Source of the DNA: Amylostereum areolatum
Lineage: Eukaryota; Basidiomycota; Agaricomycetes; Russulales; Stereaceae
Assembly: GCA_012932865.1 (NCBI GenBank)
Contig: SAXG01000004.1
Span: forward strand, 1,488,001-1,552,000
Length of the DNA: 64,000 nucleotides
Direction of reading: 5' to 3'
The notes beneath the pieces were generated by a model. It did no database searches. It worked only from the letters and a program-made list of their open reading frames with translations, and was not told the origin of the DNA. Position numbers and translations under genes: made by a program. Of the stretch, positions 11,034 through 22,025 are shown piece after piece; position 1 is the first letter of the stretch; the number at the start of each line of letters is the position of its first letter.

Positions 11034-12981
11034 ATGTCTGGAATGCGTCGAGTTACGACATATACCCGTCGACGGAGCCGCGACCGCGCTCACAAAATCG
11101 CCGCTTCGTCGCCTTTCCCGGATACCGACCGCGAGGAGATCACACTCGCGGAGATGTCTCAGCGGATGAAAAAGCGCGCACGCCAGGTTGCAAGGCCTCA
11201 GCCACGTAGGGACTGGATCTGGTGACGCCGAACCCATCCTAAAACGCCCTCGACATGCTCCAAGCGACACTCTTGCTCACGACTTAACCAGTATCACTCT
11301 CCCTTCCTTCCATGCTCCTCCCGCCGACTTCTGGGTCTCTCTCAACGATGGTACAAACAACTTGTTCTTTCAGACTCCCCATAATACCGACACCGCCGCC
11401 ACGATCATGGGCTCCGTTGTCAAGCCATCCACTCACCCGGATCGCATGTCTCCCGTTCCTTCTGGTCGCCACATCATCTCTCGTTCTGCTTCTCGTAACT
11501 TCAAAGAAAACACCCTTCTACTTTCCAACTTAGCCTCTCCGTTCCACAGCAGGTCTGCTAGCCGTGCCGGAAGCAAGACCGGGTCTCCAAAGAAGAAGAC
11601 GCCCAAGTCGTACACCAAAAAGGCTCGCACACTCTCCAGTGCTCAGGATGATCTCGATAATGCACTCTCCGGCCCACAAGTCTCTTCGATGTTCTCCGTC
11701 CGTGCACCAGTGGCTCGCCGATATCTTCCTTCCGGTCCCTCAGACGCATACAGCCTGCAAGACATCACTGCAGAAGACTGGCTCCGGCCTCCTAAGGCTC
11801 TCTCGCGCGACTTCTTCTCTCCTGATCATATTCCCCCGGAAACTCCTCCACCAGAATGGAACATCTCGTCTGTCGATACCGACACTTTCTTAGCTGATGC
11901 GCCAAGGGAAACATCGACGCCCATCACCAAAACCAAAACCAAAGACAAGAGCAAGAGCAAGGGCAAGGGCAGGCGAGCCATCGATGAAGTAACTCCAAGT
12001 GCGCCGAACACCCCGGACGTAGACGATACGACCATGGCGTCGCGTGGCTCACCATCTCTGCGGCGTCGCACTCTTGTTCATCGTGGCCAAGACAGTCTCT
12101 TCTCTGGCTCGTTCGATGATACCACGATCATGTCGCTTTCCCACCACCGCTCCAAGTCGAATGCAAATGAAAAGGTCTCGACAGCCCTTGGATTTGAATA
12201 CCTTCTGTCGCAGAGCCATCCCGGATCTCCCGCTGGAAACAGGGCTACAGCCGATGATATGGCTGAAGACGTGTTCAGCGTCCGCTCAACAAGCCCATGG
12301 ACGATGAGCTCAGCAGCCTTTTCGATGATATGGGCCTCGCAGGTAAGACGAGTCTCGCATGTCGAAATCTACCGCCATGTTTTGACTGCTGTTTCCAGAG
12401 GATAGAGCGAATGCGATGATGCCAAACCGTTCCCGTTCCCTCGACAGCGCTGCACCCATCGTTACTACCTCGTCTCAGAAGGAGGCCGGCCATCGCAGGA
12501 ATCGCGCCGGGACCATCCGAGCCTCCGACTATATGCGCGCTCCTACTGCCAGCGACGGACCCGCCCCAATGTCCAACACTAGCGCTGCGTCTGCCAAGGG
12601 ACCTGTTACTATGCGCACGCGCTCGGGGACGATACGTCCTGCACGCCCGCCGATGACGCGCATCAGCTCCGAGCCTTGCGCACCACAGGCCGCGTCCAAG
12701 TTGTTTGCCGGTTCCAAGGATGGTGTCGCTAACCCTGTTGACGACAAAGACAGCCCGCCAGCCATGCATGAAGATGACCCTCTCGATATGCTGGAGTCCC
12801 TCTGCGCAGCTATTCCCTCGCCGCCTGCCGGAGTTCGTAGAGATCCACGCAAGCAAACGACCGATGTCGCGTCAGGTCCAGACACGCGTTATCGCCATCG
12901 ACGCGATGGAGCTCATGATTCCCTAGCGATGGAAGCGATGATGAGCTGTTGCTCCAGAGCGGGAGGGATTGGAACTGGGAC
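11034..12981 (+). CDS. Unrecognised Ser/Pro-rich, mostly disordered protein; frame interrupted
   Basis: The first exon (ATG 11034) encodes a basic start, MSGMRRVTTYTRRR, and EEITLAEMSQRMKKRAR. The reading then has to move by one base near 11187-11215 into a 400-residue frame containing EPILKRPRH, PPADFWVSLNDGTNNLFF and a Lys-rich GSPKKKTPKSYTKK. Near 12265-12297 a second shift is needed to reach PMDDELSSLFDDMGLA, after which an intron (GTAAGA...TTCCAG, 12342-12401) joins EDRANAMMPNRSRS and a third Ser/Arg-rich part ending at a donor near 12981. No enzymatic domain is seen. The acidic ELSSLFDDMGL patch looks like a short interaction motif. The shifts may be single-base sequence errors. The 3' end after 12981 is not resolved. 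Nuclear location is plausible from the basic clusters. Confidence 0.5.
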
Positions 12982-13258
12982 GGTAAGTGGGACTAGAGCC
13001 CGGGTTCGGTGCGCTCCCCTACCTTCCCCGGCGCATTCATTCGTTAGACACATTTCACCTTTCGGTCTCATTCGGACACTCTTTCTCGTATTCGGATTTC
13101 TTGGACATACGGACGTGGATCACATACAGCAGACCGTACCTGCCTCTCATACCTGTCTTCGCTTTCGCTTGCTTTCACTCGCTTTCGTCACACTGTCTGC
13201 TCCCTCGATTCCTTGCATTATTGTCGCTCTTTCTGCTCTCCTGGGGACCCCACGCTGA

Positions 13259-13618
13259 GGTCCCATGTTAGTATCACGTATACCCTGCCTTCCCCCGCGC
13301 GACTCTGTTGCGTACGCTTTGTTGTAGTCGTATTTCTGGAACACCATCGCTTTCCTTGCACCTATGCTCCCTGACTGGTTCGTTGTGTTGCACCCCTCTC
13401 ATGTATCTCTATCCCTGTTTTGTATCGGCAATCCACTGTATCTTACGCATCATGAGCACGACTATAGCACCGGCGGCCAGTGTTGGGAGCTTGGAGCTTG
13501 GAGCTTGGAGGGTCGACCCCGTCCGACCGGTTAGCGGGGGTCTAGACGGGGTCTTGGCGTCGTCCTTGGAGCTGAGCACATGATATCCGCGTGCTTCCTC
13601 GCCAATATATTTCTATTA
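13259..13618. other. Intergenic with a short tandem repeat
   Basis: No gene. A 7-base tandem repeat (GGAGCTT, about four copies) lies near 13488-13512, followed by a G-rich stretch with GGGGTC motifs. It ends at the TTA target duplication of the MITE. Confidence 0.5.
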
Positions 13619-14060
13619 GGGCCTGTTCGGTAAACTTGTGGAGTTGCCAGTTGCCGACAACTCAGTGTAAATTGTCACGTGTCGGTAACTGCTGACACGG
13701 ATCAATAACATCATGTCGCGCCCCATCCCGACCGTCTCCATCATGCGGGCCTGTCTGGTCACTGTCGACATCATCGCGCTCACTGCTCCTCACAGCGAGC
13801 AACGATGTTTGGGAGTGAGGCTTCCAATTGTACACCAGAAATCTATCAACGTTATAATCTACCTTATCATGTAAACCTTGGGTGTTGCAAAAAAACTGTT
13901 GCTCGCTGTTGCTGACAGCGAGGAAGACGAGGCCGACGGCGGGGAGCACGGCGGTCTGCCACAGGAAGGCGGGTGATGACACAAGTGATTTGTGTCAAGA
14001 GTTACCGCCACGTGACAAAGTAGCGGTCACTGCAACTTCGAAAGTTTACCGAACAGGCCC
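13619..14060. mobile_element. Harbinger/Tourist-like MITE, 442 bp
   Basis: The element starts with GGGCCTGTTCGGTAAACTT and ends with its exact inverted copy (AAGTTTACCGAACAGGCCC). It is flanked on both sides by TTA (13616-13618 and 14061-14063). The 3-bp TWA target duplication and the GGGCCTGTT terminus are typical of PIF/Harbinger-derived Tourist MITEs. Subterminal parts are also partly inverted copies of each other (GTCACGTG...GGTAACT on the left, AGTTACC...CACGTGAC on the right). It carries no transposase; a minus-strand open frame inside is not protein-like. Confidence 0.85.
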
Positions 14061-14664
14061 TTAAGTTTCTCGAAATAAATCTTAATTCTCAGACAAGTCC
14101 AGGCTCTCGCATACAGCTTCAGAATCTCAGGTATACAGTCTCCTCTCAGGGTATTATATCAAGGACAACGCAATATGCAGGAAGATCGAGAAGATGCTCA
14201 ATCACCTAACCGGAGCAGCGAAGCCTGACGCACTTAATGACTCCTATCCGTGTCCGCACGCTCCTTCAACAGCTCGGACTCGGGCAACGGCGCGTAAGTG
14301 GACGGCGAAAGCGGGTGAGCATCTCGTCTATGATTTCTGTTTTGGGCTAACATCGAGATCAGCGAAAGGCAGAGACACTTGAGGTCGAGCGCCCGGCAAA
14401 AGTTCGACGAACGGAATCGTACACGCGTGGAGGAGAGACGTCCGAGTCAGTGACCCCATGCTATTCCCGATGCCTGGTTCTCACCGTACTACTTATATCG
14501 CCCAACTCTTCCCCAAAGCCCTTGGCCCCGCATGTTCATCATCTCCCCCAATTTCGTTTCGCGCCGCTTCAATCTCTTCTCCCGTCCCTTTTCGTTCCCG
14601 TCCACACTGCACAGCATGCTCAGTTCCCTTCAGTCTCTACCACACCGCACCCCCCTCCGAAAAA
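14061..14664. other. Intergenic, no gene seen
   Basis: This stretch lies between the MITE and a small candidate gene. It is pyrimidine-rich towards the right, as expected of a fungal promoter. A short frame at 14194-14382 has no feature of note. Confidence 0.45.
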
Positions 14665-14925
14665 ATGGCCAACTTCCTTCATACCGACGGCATCCGTTCT
14701 CGTCTCGAATGGAACGCGACCCCCAACCCCACCGCGGCCCCCCAGCCCACGGAGACCACCAAGTTTTTCCGCAAGGTGCGTGGTGCGATCGCTCGTCCTC
14801 CACGACCGCGCCCTCATCGTCTCCCTCGCCTTTTTCTCCGTTCGTTTCAGTGTGTAGACCGCGATCATTGCGACCATCGGTGCGTCTCCGCCCTCCTTCG
14901 CCGTCCTGGACGGAAACGAGGCTGA
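14665..14925 (+). CDS. Small hypothetical protein, two exons
   Basis: ATG at 14665 in a good context (AAAAAATGGCC) opens a 37-codon exon: MANFLHTDGIRSRLEWNATP, then a Pro/Thr-rich part and TKFFRK. It ends exactly at a GTGCGT donor (14776). Two acceptors are close together. TTTCAG ending at 14850 gives a short Cys/Arg-rich tail stopping at 14925. GTGTAG ending at 14857 gives a longer hydrophobic tail (AIIATIGASPPSF) stopping at 15019. I cannot decide between them and recognise neither product. The first exon looks genuinely protein-like; expression is unproven. Confidence 0.4.
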   Translation: MANFLHTDGIRSRLEWNATPNPTAAPQPTETTKFFRKVRGAIARPPRPRPHRLPRLFLRSFQCVDRDHCDHRCVSALLRRPGRKRG

Positions 14926-15019
14926 TTCTTTCGTGTCTCTTATAACTATGTACGCGCGCACGAACGGTCTCTCGCTTTTAGTATTTCCTATTAGATTCCG
15001 GCTTATAAGTTGTACATAG

Positions 15020-16097
15020 CTTTTAATTTACGCTTGTCGGGGGGTTGTCCCCGGGTTCTTTCGGGCCGAGTCCAGGCGGCTTTCGGCCCAGCAGTCTAGG
15101 AGGGGGCATTGGCCGGCTGGACCGGGTCTTGAAGGGGTCTTGGAGGGGTCTTGGAGGGGGTCCAGCACATCACTGCCGGCGGCGCATTCGTCTCGTCTAG
15201 TCCTGGTTAACTCGCATTCGATCAATTTCCTTTGACGAAAGATAGCTACGTACTCTAGTACTTGGTAAGTTATGCATTATGTCGCGGGTGTACGCTTTCC
15301 CCACGTTATGGTCTACCGTTTACCTTTCGACCACCTCAGACACGTAGAAGCCAACATGGCCTGTGGCTGGCCCTAACTCGCCCAAGGGCCTTCGCAGAGT
15401 CGGCGGGGATCATATCACGGTTGCGAGCGCTCAGCGCCGGTCCAACGCTTTCAAGCTTCGACCCATTCCAGCTCGAACCGTGCAACACAATATGCAGCGC
15501 GACCGGCATCCCTCTCATTCAAGACATGCATGAAGTAGATCTTATGCCAGTGAGAGTAGACATGGCGACAAATCTGGACACTGGCAAGGGACAAAGATTC
15601 GTGAGTAGTTGCTTTTTAAAATCAGTACTTTCCACAAACCTCAAGCCACCCTTTCCTAGAGCCCACGCCCGGCCTCTCGTCGTGCCCCCATACACGCAGC
15701 TCTCGCGATCAGGCCTAATCGAATGCGCGCAAAACCATGCGGGGCGATCAGGGTGTCTTCAGCAAGTTGGCAGGCGGCACACACGAGGCTCGCTCCGAGG
15801 AATGGTATGTATGCCCAGGGGCTTCAGCTTCCCCCTTCGCCCTCCGTTTCTTCATATACTGATTCACCCTTCCTTCAGACACCACGTACTGAACTTCTGA
15901 AATAACCCTGATCAGGATCTGAAACCCCTCGGTGAGTACGCTCTTCCTCGGACCTCCTGTTCACACTGATCCTTTCGTTCCCTATATGAAGATACCCGTT
16001 TTGCGTCCCGGACCCTTGCACTCGGTGCCCTAAGCTTGATTCCTCTTCCCTCCTCTTCGATTCTCAGGATCTTTCACGGGTCCCCCGCCCACCCAAG
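15020..16097. other. Intergenic with GGGGTCTTGGA tandem repeats and possible exon fragments
   Basis: At about 15128-15170 a G-rich tandem repeat of roughly 13 bases (GGTCTTGGAGGGG) occurs about three times. Between 15550 and 15920 there are exon-like pieces with good splice sites: one ending GKGQRF at GTGAGT (15601), one reading VFSKLAGGTHEARSEE ending at GTATGT (15807), and DLKPL ending at GTGAGT (15931). Their phases do not join cleanly, so a small gene here is possible but not called. Confidence 0.35.
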
Positions 16098-17939
16098 ATG
16101 AAAGCCACGAAAGCGAAGCCCTCCACCCTGGGCTGCTCTCTTCACCTCCGCGCCGACAAACCCCGCCCCCTCAGACTCCAAACCCACGCACGATGCACCC
16201 ATTGCTCAAGAGCTCAGCGCAGACCACAGGCTGCACGCGCCTCTGGCTCCCTATACGCACGCAAAATCGTCCGGCTCAAACGGATGGTGTGCGCTCTTCA
16301 AACGAACGCCGCGGAGGAGAAAACGAGAATGGCGCTCGAGCTCGAGGAAGCACGTCGGTCGGTGGTCGATTTGGAAAGAGAGCGCGCGGAGATTGTGGAC
16401 GCGATGTCCAGGGCCGTGACCGAGCTTTCCTCCTTCTCCACTCCCTTCCCTGAAGTCCCCTCAAAGCACGTCCACCGCCCCTCGCCAGAACGCTCTCCCT
16501 CTCCTCTTTCCCTCCCCCTTCCCGTCCCCCCCCTGTCGCTTCTCGATTCTCGACGCCACGACCTTCAACTCACGATCGATATACTCCAATCTCGCCTCGG
16601 CAGCGCCGAGTGCGAAACCCGTCTCCTCCGCGCGCTCGCAGACGAAGCGCAGCGTTATGCCTCCTCGCTCGAGGACACCCACGCGGCCCTCCTCGCCTGC
16701 AGGGATGCCCTCCTGCACGATCTACACGCGCACACGATCGAGCTCCAGGCTGACCTCCGCGCGTCCCGTATCCACGAGGCGCACCTCGAGATCGCGCTGC
16801 GCGAGGCGCAGGACGCCCTCGCCGTCGCAGACGTAGAGGGTGTGGAAAGGCTCGCGCGAGAGGTGGAGGAGGCCGTCGGTCGGGCGGAGGAGGCGGAGGC
16901 GGAGCTCGTGGATCTGCGCGTGCGGCTGGAGGGCGCGGAGCGCAATGCGGTCGCGTCGACGAACCGAATCGTGAAGCTTGAGGCGGAGACGGGAGAGGCG
17001 AGGCGGAAGAACGAACAAGTGGGAGCGGAGAATGTTGGGTTGTGGGAGGAGGCGAATGGGTTGAAGAAGCGACTGGCAGATCTAGGGGCTACACTCGAGA
17101 AAACGCAGGCGCGACTGGCGGCGGCTGAAAGCATTGCGAGGGAAGCAACCCAGGAGCTTGATGATGTCCGTCAAGCGCATATAGCCATCCCCGACGAGTT
17201 CCAATCCGACCTCGACGACTTCTCGGACACCTCTGATATCTCCGTCGACACCCTCGTCACCGGCGTAGACGACCTGTCATTTCTAGACGAAAAATACGCC
17301 AGCTCGTCCCTCCTGGACATCGACGAAGCCTTCCTTCTTCCCTCCCCCCCGTCTTCTTCAGCTTCAACAACCCCACCTCCCTCTCCACCCACCCCCGCAC
17401 TCGTGCGCTCTCTCGAAGCCCAGGTGGCTGTGATGGCTTTGCGCTATGAGGCCGCCGAGGCCGCGCGGGTATGCGGAGACGATGTGGAGGACGCATTGAG
17501 GGCCCAGCTGCGCCAGCTGAGGGAAGAGAACGAGCAGTTGAGGAGAGGGACTCCAAGAAGGCCGAAATCGTTGCTGCGGGTGCGGTTTGCCGTGCCCATA
17601 GCGAAAGAGTACCCACCGAGCCCTGAAGTCCGACCGATGTCGCCCTCCTCTTCAGATGGCCCCGATGATATCTTCGACGAGGTCTTCCCTGGATGGGAAT
17701 GTCATGAATTGGATTCTGAAACCAGACCGCCGAAGGCAGGTACATATGGAGAAATGGTGGCTTCACCCCCGTCCAGGACAAGTGACTCGTCTCCCCCGTC
17801 TCTCATTCCGCGCCCCCGCACCTCGTCCGGCTTTCGTCGTATACCTCCGCCTTGTTTCCCTGGGTTTCAACCAGACGTTATAGGCAGAGAAAAATCTCTC
17901 GCTATTGTCCGAAATAATGCTCTCCCATACTTTAGCTAA
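16098..17939 (+). CDS. Large coiled-coil protein, unrecognised
   Basis: A single open frame of 613 codons. From about residue 55 the sequence is heptad-like: RKIVRLKRMVCALQTN, TRMALELEEARRSVVDLERE, then a long coiled coil from about 150 to 370 rich in Glu, Arg, Ala and Leu (for example REVEEAVGRAEEAEAELVDL). An acidic patch DLDDFSDTSDISVDTL and a second short coiled coil (ALRAQLRQLREENEQLRR, about 480-500) follow, then a Pro/Ser-rich tail. Such layouts occur in cytoskeletal or spindle-associated scaffolds, but no family is recognised. The first 50 codons are basic and could belong to another frame or follow an upstream exon, so the start is uncertain. It converges on the MYND gene that ends 157 bp downstream. 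Confidence 0.65.
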   Translation: MKATKAKPSTLGCSLHLRADKPRPLRLQTHARCTHCSRAQRRPQAARASGSLYARKIVRLKRMVCALQTNAAEEKTRMALELEEARRSVVDLERERAEIVDAMSRAVTELSSFSTPFPEVPSKHVHRPSPERSPSPLSLPLPVPPLSLLDSRRHDLQLTIDILQSRLGSAECETRLLRALADEAQRYASSLEDTHAALLACRDALLHDLHAHTIELQADLRASRIHEAHLEIALREAQDALAVADVEGVERLAREVEEAVGRAEEAEAELVDLRVRLEGAERNAVASTNRIVKLEAETGEARRKNEQVGAENVGLWEEANGLKKRLADLGATLEKTQARLAAAESIAREATQELDDVRQAHIAIPDEFQSDLDDFSDTSDISVDTLVTGVDDLSFLDEKYASSSLLDIDEAFLLPSPPSSSASTTPPPSPPTPALVRSLEAQVAVMALRYEAAEAARVCGDDVEDALRAQLRQLREENEQLRRGTPRRPKSLLRVRFAVPIAKEYPPSPEVRPMSPSSSDGPDDIFDEVFPGWECHELDSETRPPKAGTYGEMVASPPSRTSDSSPPSLIPRPRTSSGFRRIPPPCFPGFQPDVIGREKSLAIVRNNALPYFS

Positions 17940-18095
17940 CGATTCAGCGGGCTCTGATTTACAGGAGAATGATACATTTACTTCGACTCAGACTTTTACG
18001 ATGCACGTACACGAACAAGGACTTCATCAAACCACCATCCCAAGCGAATGCGCCACGCAAGCGTATAATTACTTACATCGGCCAATACAACCATT

Positions 18096-19954
18096 TCAGC
18101 TCTTCAAGCGACGGCACTTCGCCTTGTGTCCGCCTTGCTTCCAGTCCCTGTGAAACACAAACAAGTCAGCCAGGCGTTTTACGCTCGAGATGCGACCCCG
18201 ACGGCGAACTTGGTTTGGCATGTACGTCCGCAATACCGCGCCTCTCCGCATCCCTGACACGCCGACAGCGCGCTCTCCGGCTTTTCGATGTGGTATCTGC
18301 ACAGCTTCCACGCGCAATGGCGGAGGCCTTCGCGTTCGTATCGGTCCCGCTCCCGCAATTCACTCAAGCCGACCTCAGTACCGAGGCTCGTCCACAGCTG
18401 GATAAGGTCTTGCAGCGGCTTCCCCAGCCCCGGAAAAGATCGCTGCTGCTCGGATCGAAGAAGTCGTAAAGTTGGGTACCATGATGCATGTGCTCCTTTA
18501 CTAACGTCCCGACGGAGGTCATCGGTATGTTGACCTGGCTTTTTCTTGCATTTTTGAACGAGTTGGATGAGCATTTGGGTGGGACCGTTGTAGTACCCAA
18601 GATTCGTCGTGTCCTCTGGAAGGGAGAGACATCCATGTGTGAGCGTGCGGAAACACGACAGGAAGGTCAAACGTACTGCTTGGCTCCCTGATGAACAGCT
18701 GGATGCCGCAGCCCAACAAACTGACAATATCTTTACCAGGCAAAATGGAGGGCGTCGCCAATGGTCCGCTTCTGAGGGCATCGTTCATGAGGTTGAACCT
18801 TTGCCTGGGGTGAGAAAGGTCAGCTTGTCTGTACGCTCATCTCAGCCGCGATTGAGAGTCTCACTGAAGGAATAGAAAGCACTCCAGCCAAACATCCCAT
18901 GCATCTCCAGGAGATGCATCGCGTAAGCTCCTTGCAGCCGTGTCAGCGAAGACACGCAACAAATTATACCGGCCACTGGCAGCGAGAGGCACAAACGCCG
19001 GGTGAAGGGTGAATATCGATAACAGACCCAACGACACCCGAACATGGCGCCACGGTATCAATGGGTTTTTCGCGTCCTTTATGAAACGTTCGACGAGAGG
19101 TTCCGCGCCAAAGGCATCGACAGCTTCCTGAATGAACCTCGCGGCCGGCTGTACGGCACCGGAAGTGCGGAGAAAGAGCATGGTGAGGAGCCCCGTCTCT
19201 GCGTATTCGGAATCGTCAAGATTGAACCAGCACCACAGCCCAACGTGAGGAAGAAACGTATCCGGATCCATCATGTTGAGGCCAACCCGAACTCTGTGAC
19301 GAAATTCCACACGTAAGTTTGGAAGATAGTCGAGCACAAGGATAGCGGCGGTACCTCTCGTAGAGTGCTCCAAATTTCTGTATGACCTGCGCGATACGTT
19401 CATGCACGCTTGAGTAGTGTCCCGGCACAATGGCATCGGCTTGTGATATCAGGTCTCTATGTTCCCAGAAAGACTTGAACATCGACGGTGCGTTTGCACG
19501 GAGCGCTCGTTGGAAGGACGCGTAAGCTTGCGCATCGCTGCTTGCAGCTATCTGGGTCAAGCCGACGAGAACGAGACCGACGTAAGGCTGTCGAACGGCA
19601 CCGTGGTGAGTAATTTCACACCAGAAGCTATTTCAATGCACGTCGTACCGGATGCTCTGAAAAGAAACTAGGATCCGTGGCCATTTCCTGATACAGCTCC
19701 GGCAACCCCGCGGCCATGGTAGCCTCCCAAAGGTCCTTTGGCATGATGGCTACTCTGTCTTCTTTCACAACCATTGCCTTCAGAAAACAGTCCAAGAGAG
19801 AGAGGAGGTATTCGTTGTATATGAAGGGGACTCGATTGATATACGCTTCTCGCAGGGAGTTGACGACCCCGGTTGGATCGCTGCGTAGGCGATGAATGAA
19901 TTTTGCCACTGTGTCGGTGTCGATACCCCGGACATGTTCTTGAAAGTTGTCCAT
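18096..19954 (-). CDS. C-terminal MYND zinc-finger protein, paralogue A
   Basis: Six exons (19954-19649, 19587-19355, 19293-18865, 18804-18677, 18615-18210, 18147-18096) join in phase to 517 residues. The body is alpha-helical and of no known fold (conserved blocks include SMFKSFWEHRDLISQAD, FLPHVGLWCW, YPTLRLLRSEQQR). The C-terminus is a MYND finger: CAWKLC, ACQGCGEARYC, TCQTKDWKQGGHKAKC, with the last intron splitting a Lys codon just before the final HxxxC. This N-terminal-helical plus C-terminal-MYND layout is common in mushroom genomes and usually of unknown function. The start at MDNFQEHV aligns with that of paralogue B. It lies directly downstream of paralogue B on the same strand, so the pair arose by tandem duplication. 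Confidence 0.85.
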
Positions 19955-20126
19955 GACCGAGTTTGCGTTGTGACGTTGTTCGACCTCGGATGAGTACGGC
20001 CTGCGAAGGGCGAGTGGCGAAGCCGTCACGGGGACTCGATGGACGGTGGCGGCGACGCCTGCCAGTGATCAACCATTATAAGTAATACCAAACACATACA
20101 GGGACAAGTACAAGTGTATGTATATT

Positions 20127-22025
20127 TCAACTCTTCAGACGACGACACTTCGCCTTGTGTCCACCTTGCTTCCAATCCCTGTCGCAGAACACAAGCAAGT
20201 CGGTCAGCCATTTTTCAGCTCGAAAGACCACGATCTCGACGGCGAACTTAGTCTGGCATGTACGTCCGCAATACCGCGCCTCTCCGCATCCCTGACACGC
20301 CGACAGCGCGCTCTCCGGCTTCTCGATGTGGTATCTGCACAGCTTCCACGCGCAATGGCGGAGGCCCTCGCGTTCGTAGCGGTCCCGTTCCCGCAATTCT
20401 TTCAGGCTAAACTCAGCACCGAGGTTTGTCCACAGCTCGATAAGTCCCGGTAAAGTCTTCCCCAGCCCCGTAGAGGGTCGCTGCTGCTCGGTCCTAAGCA
20501 GTCGCAAGGTGGGGTACCATATTGCATGTACACCTCTTTCGATGTCACGAAGAAGGTCATTGGAATGCTGACCCGGCTTCTCCTTGCATTTTTGGACGAG
20601 AGCGATCATAGGGCAGGGTGGGCCCTTCGTAGAATCTAAGGTCCGTCGGGGCGGCTATTGAATCAAAAGGTTTCAGAATAAACGGGTGGTAAGATGGCAC
20701 AGGAAAGGGGCTGTCAAACGTACTGCTTTGTCTCCCGACGAAGTGCTGGAAGCCACAGCCCAAGAGACGGACCATGCCTTCGCCAGGCAAGGTGGAAAGG
20801 GCTGTCAGCGACCCACTTCTGATCTCGGACCGCATGCGGTCGGCGTGATGTCTGCGCACGAAAGAGAACAGTTGGTCAGTGCGGCGCTCGTTTGGATTTC
20901 GTGACCCTCACTTGAGAAATACGGAGCACTCCACCCAGACACCCCAAACTTCCTTGACATATGGATAGAGCTGACCCCGCACCAGAACGTCAGAGAAGGT
21001 TCGTTGGAGGTCATACTGCCCGATCAGAGGAATCAATGTCGGACAGTAGATGGTGAGCTTGGATAGTATGCCCAACGTCGGGTGAAGGTGGTTCCAAGGT
21101 ATCGACGTGCTCTTTACATCTCTTATAAAGCGCTCCAAGAGATTTCCTGCCCCATACTCGTCGATACCGGCCTCCTGGATGAACGTCGCAGCCGATTCAG
21201 AGGCCCGAATGGACGCGTGGGTGGAGTAACTTAGGAGGAAAGCGAGAGCAAGGAGCCCTCCTTGAGCGAACTTGTTGCCTTCAAGTTTGTACCAGCAGCG
21301 CAGACCGATGTGAGGAATGAATGTCTTCGGAGAAATGGGATCAACTCCGGCTCTGAGGGGAAGGTGAGCCTCGTCGGTGAAGGATAGGCGCGTCTCCATA
21401 CTTCTCATACAAGGTCATGAACCCGTTTACAGCCTGCGAGATAAGCTCATATATAGCGGTGTCGTATCCAAGCCCGACTCCGGGGGTCCCAGTATGTGGG
21501 ATAAGCTCCCTATGTTCCCAGAAGGACCTGAACATCGACGGCGCGTTGCGGAGGAGCGTTCGTCGCGAGGCTGGGCTCGGGGCCCCGTAGCGTGGATCAG
21601 TTATTATCATGATCATCTGCGACAGCCCGACGAGGGTGAGTTCGACAAAATGCTGCCACATAGCGGGGGATTGTCAGTGAACAGACCTGCGCCAGGAGGG
21701 GCCGTCCGAAGGTGCGCCTTACCGGGCACTCGGCAAAAAAGTCGGGCGCGCAGGCCATTTCCTGCCACAGCTCAGCCAGCCCCGCGGCGACGACGGGTTT
21801 CCAGAGAGGGAGTGGCATGTCTATCCCGAACGACTTCGACTCGAACCGAGCCTCCATAAAGCAATCCATGAGCGAAAGGAGATACTTGTTGTACACGTAC
21901 GGGACGCGGCCGGCGTACGCATCTCGCACGGAGATGACGAGTCCAGCGGGATCGTTGCGTATGCGGTCGTTAAACTCCGCAACTATGGCAGCGTCGATAT
22001 CGAAGATGCGATCAGGTATGTCCAT
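20127..22025 (-). CDS. C-terminal MYND zinc-finger protein, paralogue B (one apparent frameshift)
   Basis: The exon plan matches paralogue A: 22025-21723, 21652-21402, 21352-20912, 20851-20724, 20654-20248 and 20178-20127. Exons 4 and 6 have exactly the same lengths as in A (128 and 52). Exon 5 is 407 bases against 406 in A; the extra base lies in a CCC run (GGG at 20611-20613 on the plus strand) and breaks the frame between GPTLP and MIALVQKCKEKPGQ. Using an alternative acceptor (CCTTAG, exon from 20635) would also restore the frame but shorten the block. The MYND finger is intact (ACQGCGEARYC, then DWKQGGHKAKC). An ATG 48 bases upstream (22073) is in frame but has no counterpart in A. Confidence 0.8.

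Noticed and set aside
13662..13982. 106-codon minus-strand open frame inside the MITE
   Set aside because: It spans the inverted-repeat element, has no domain, and its sequence follows from the element's palindromic structure.
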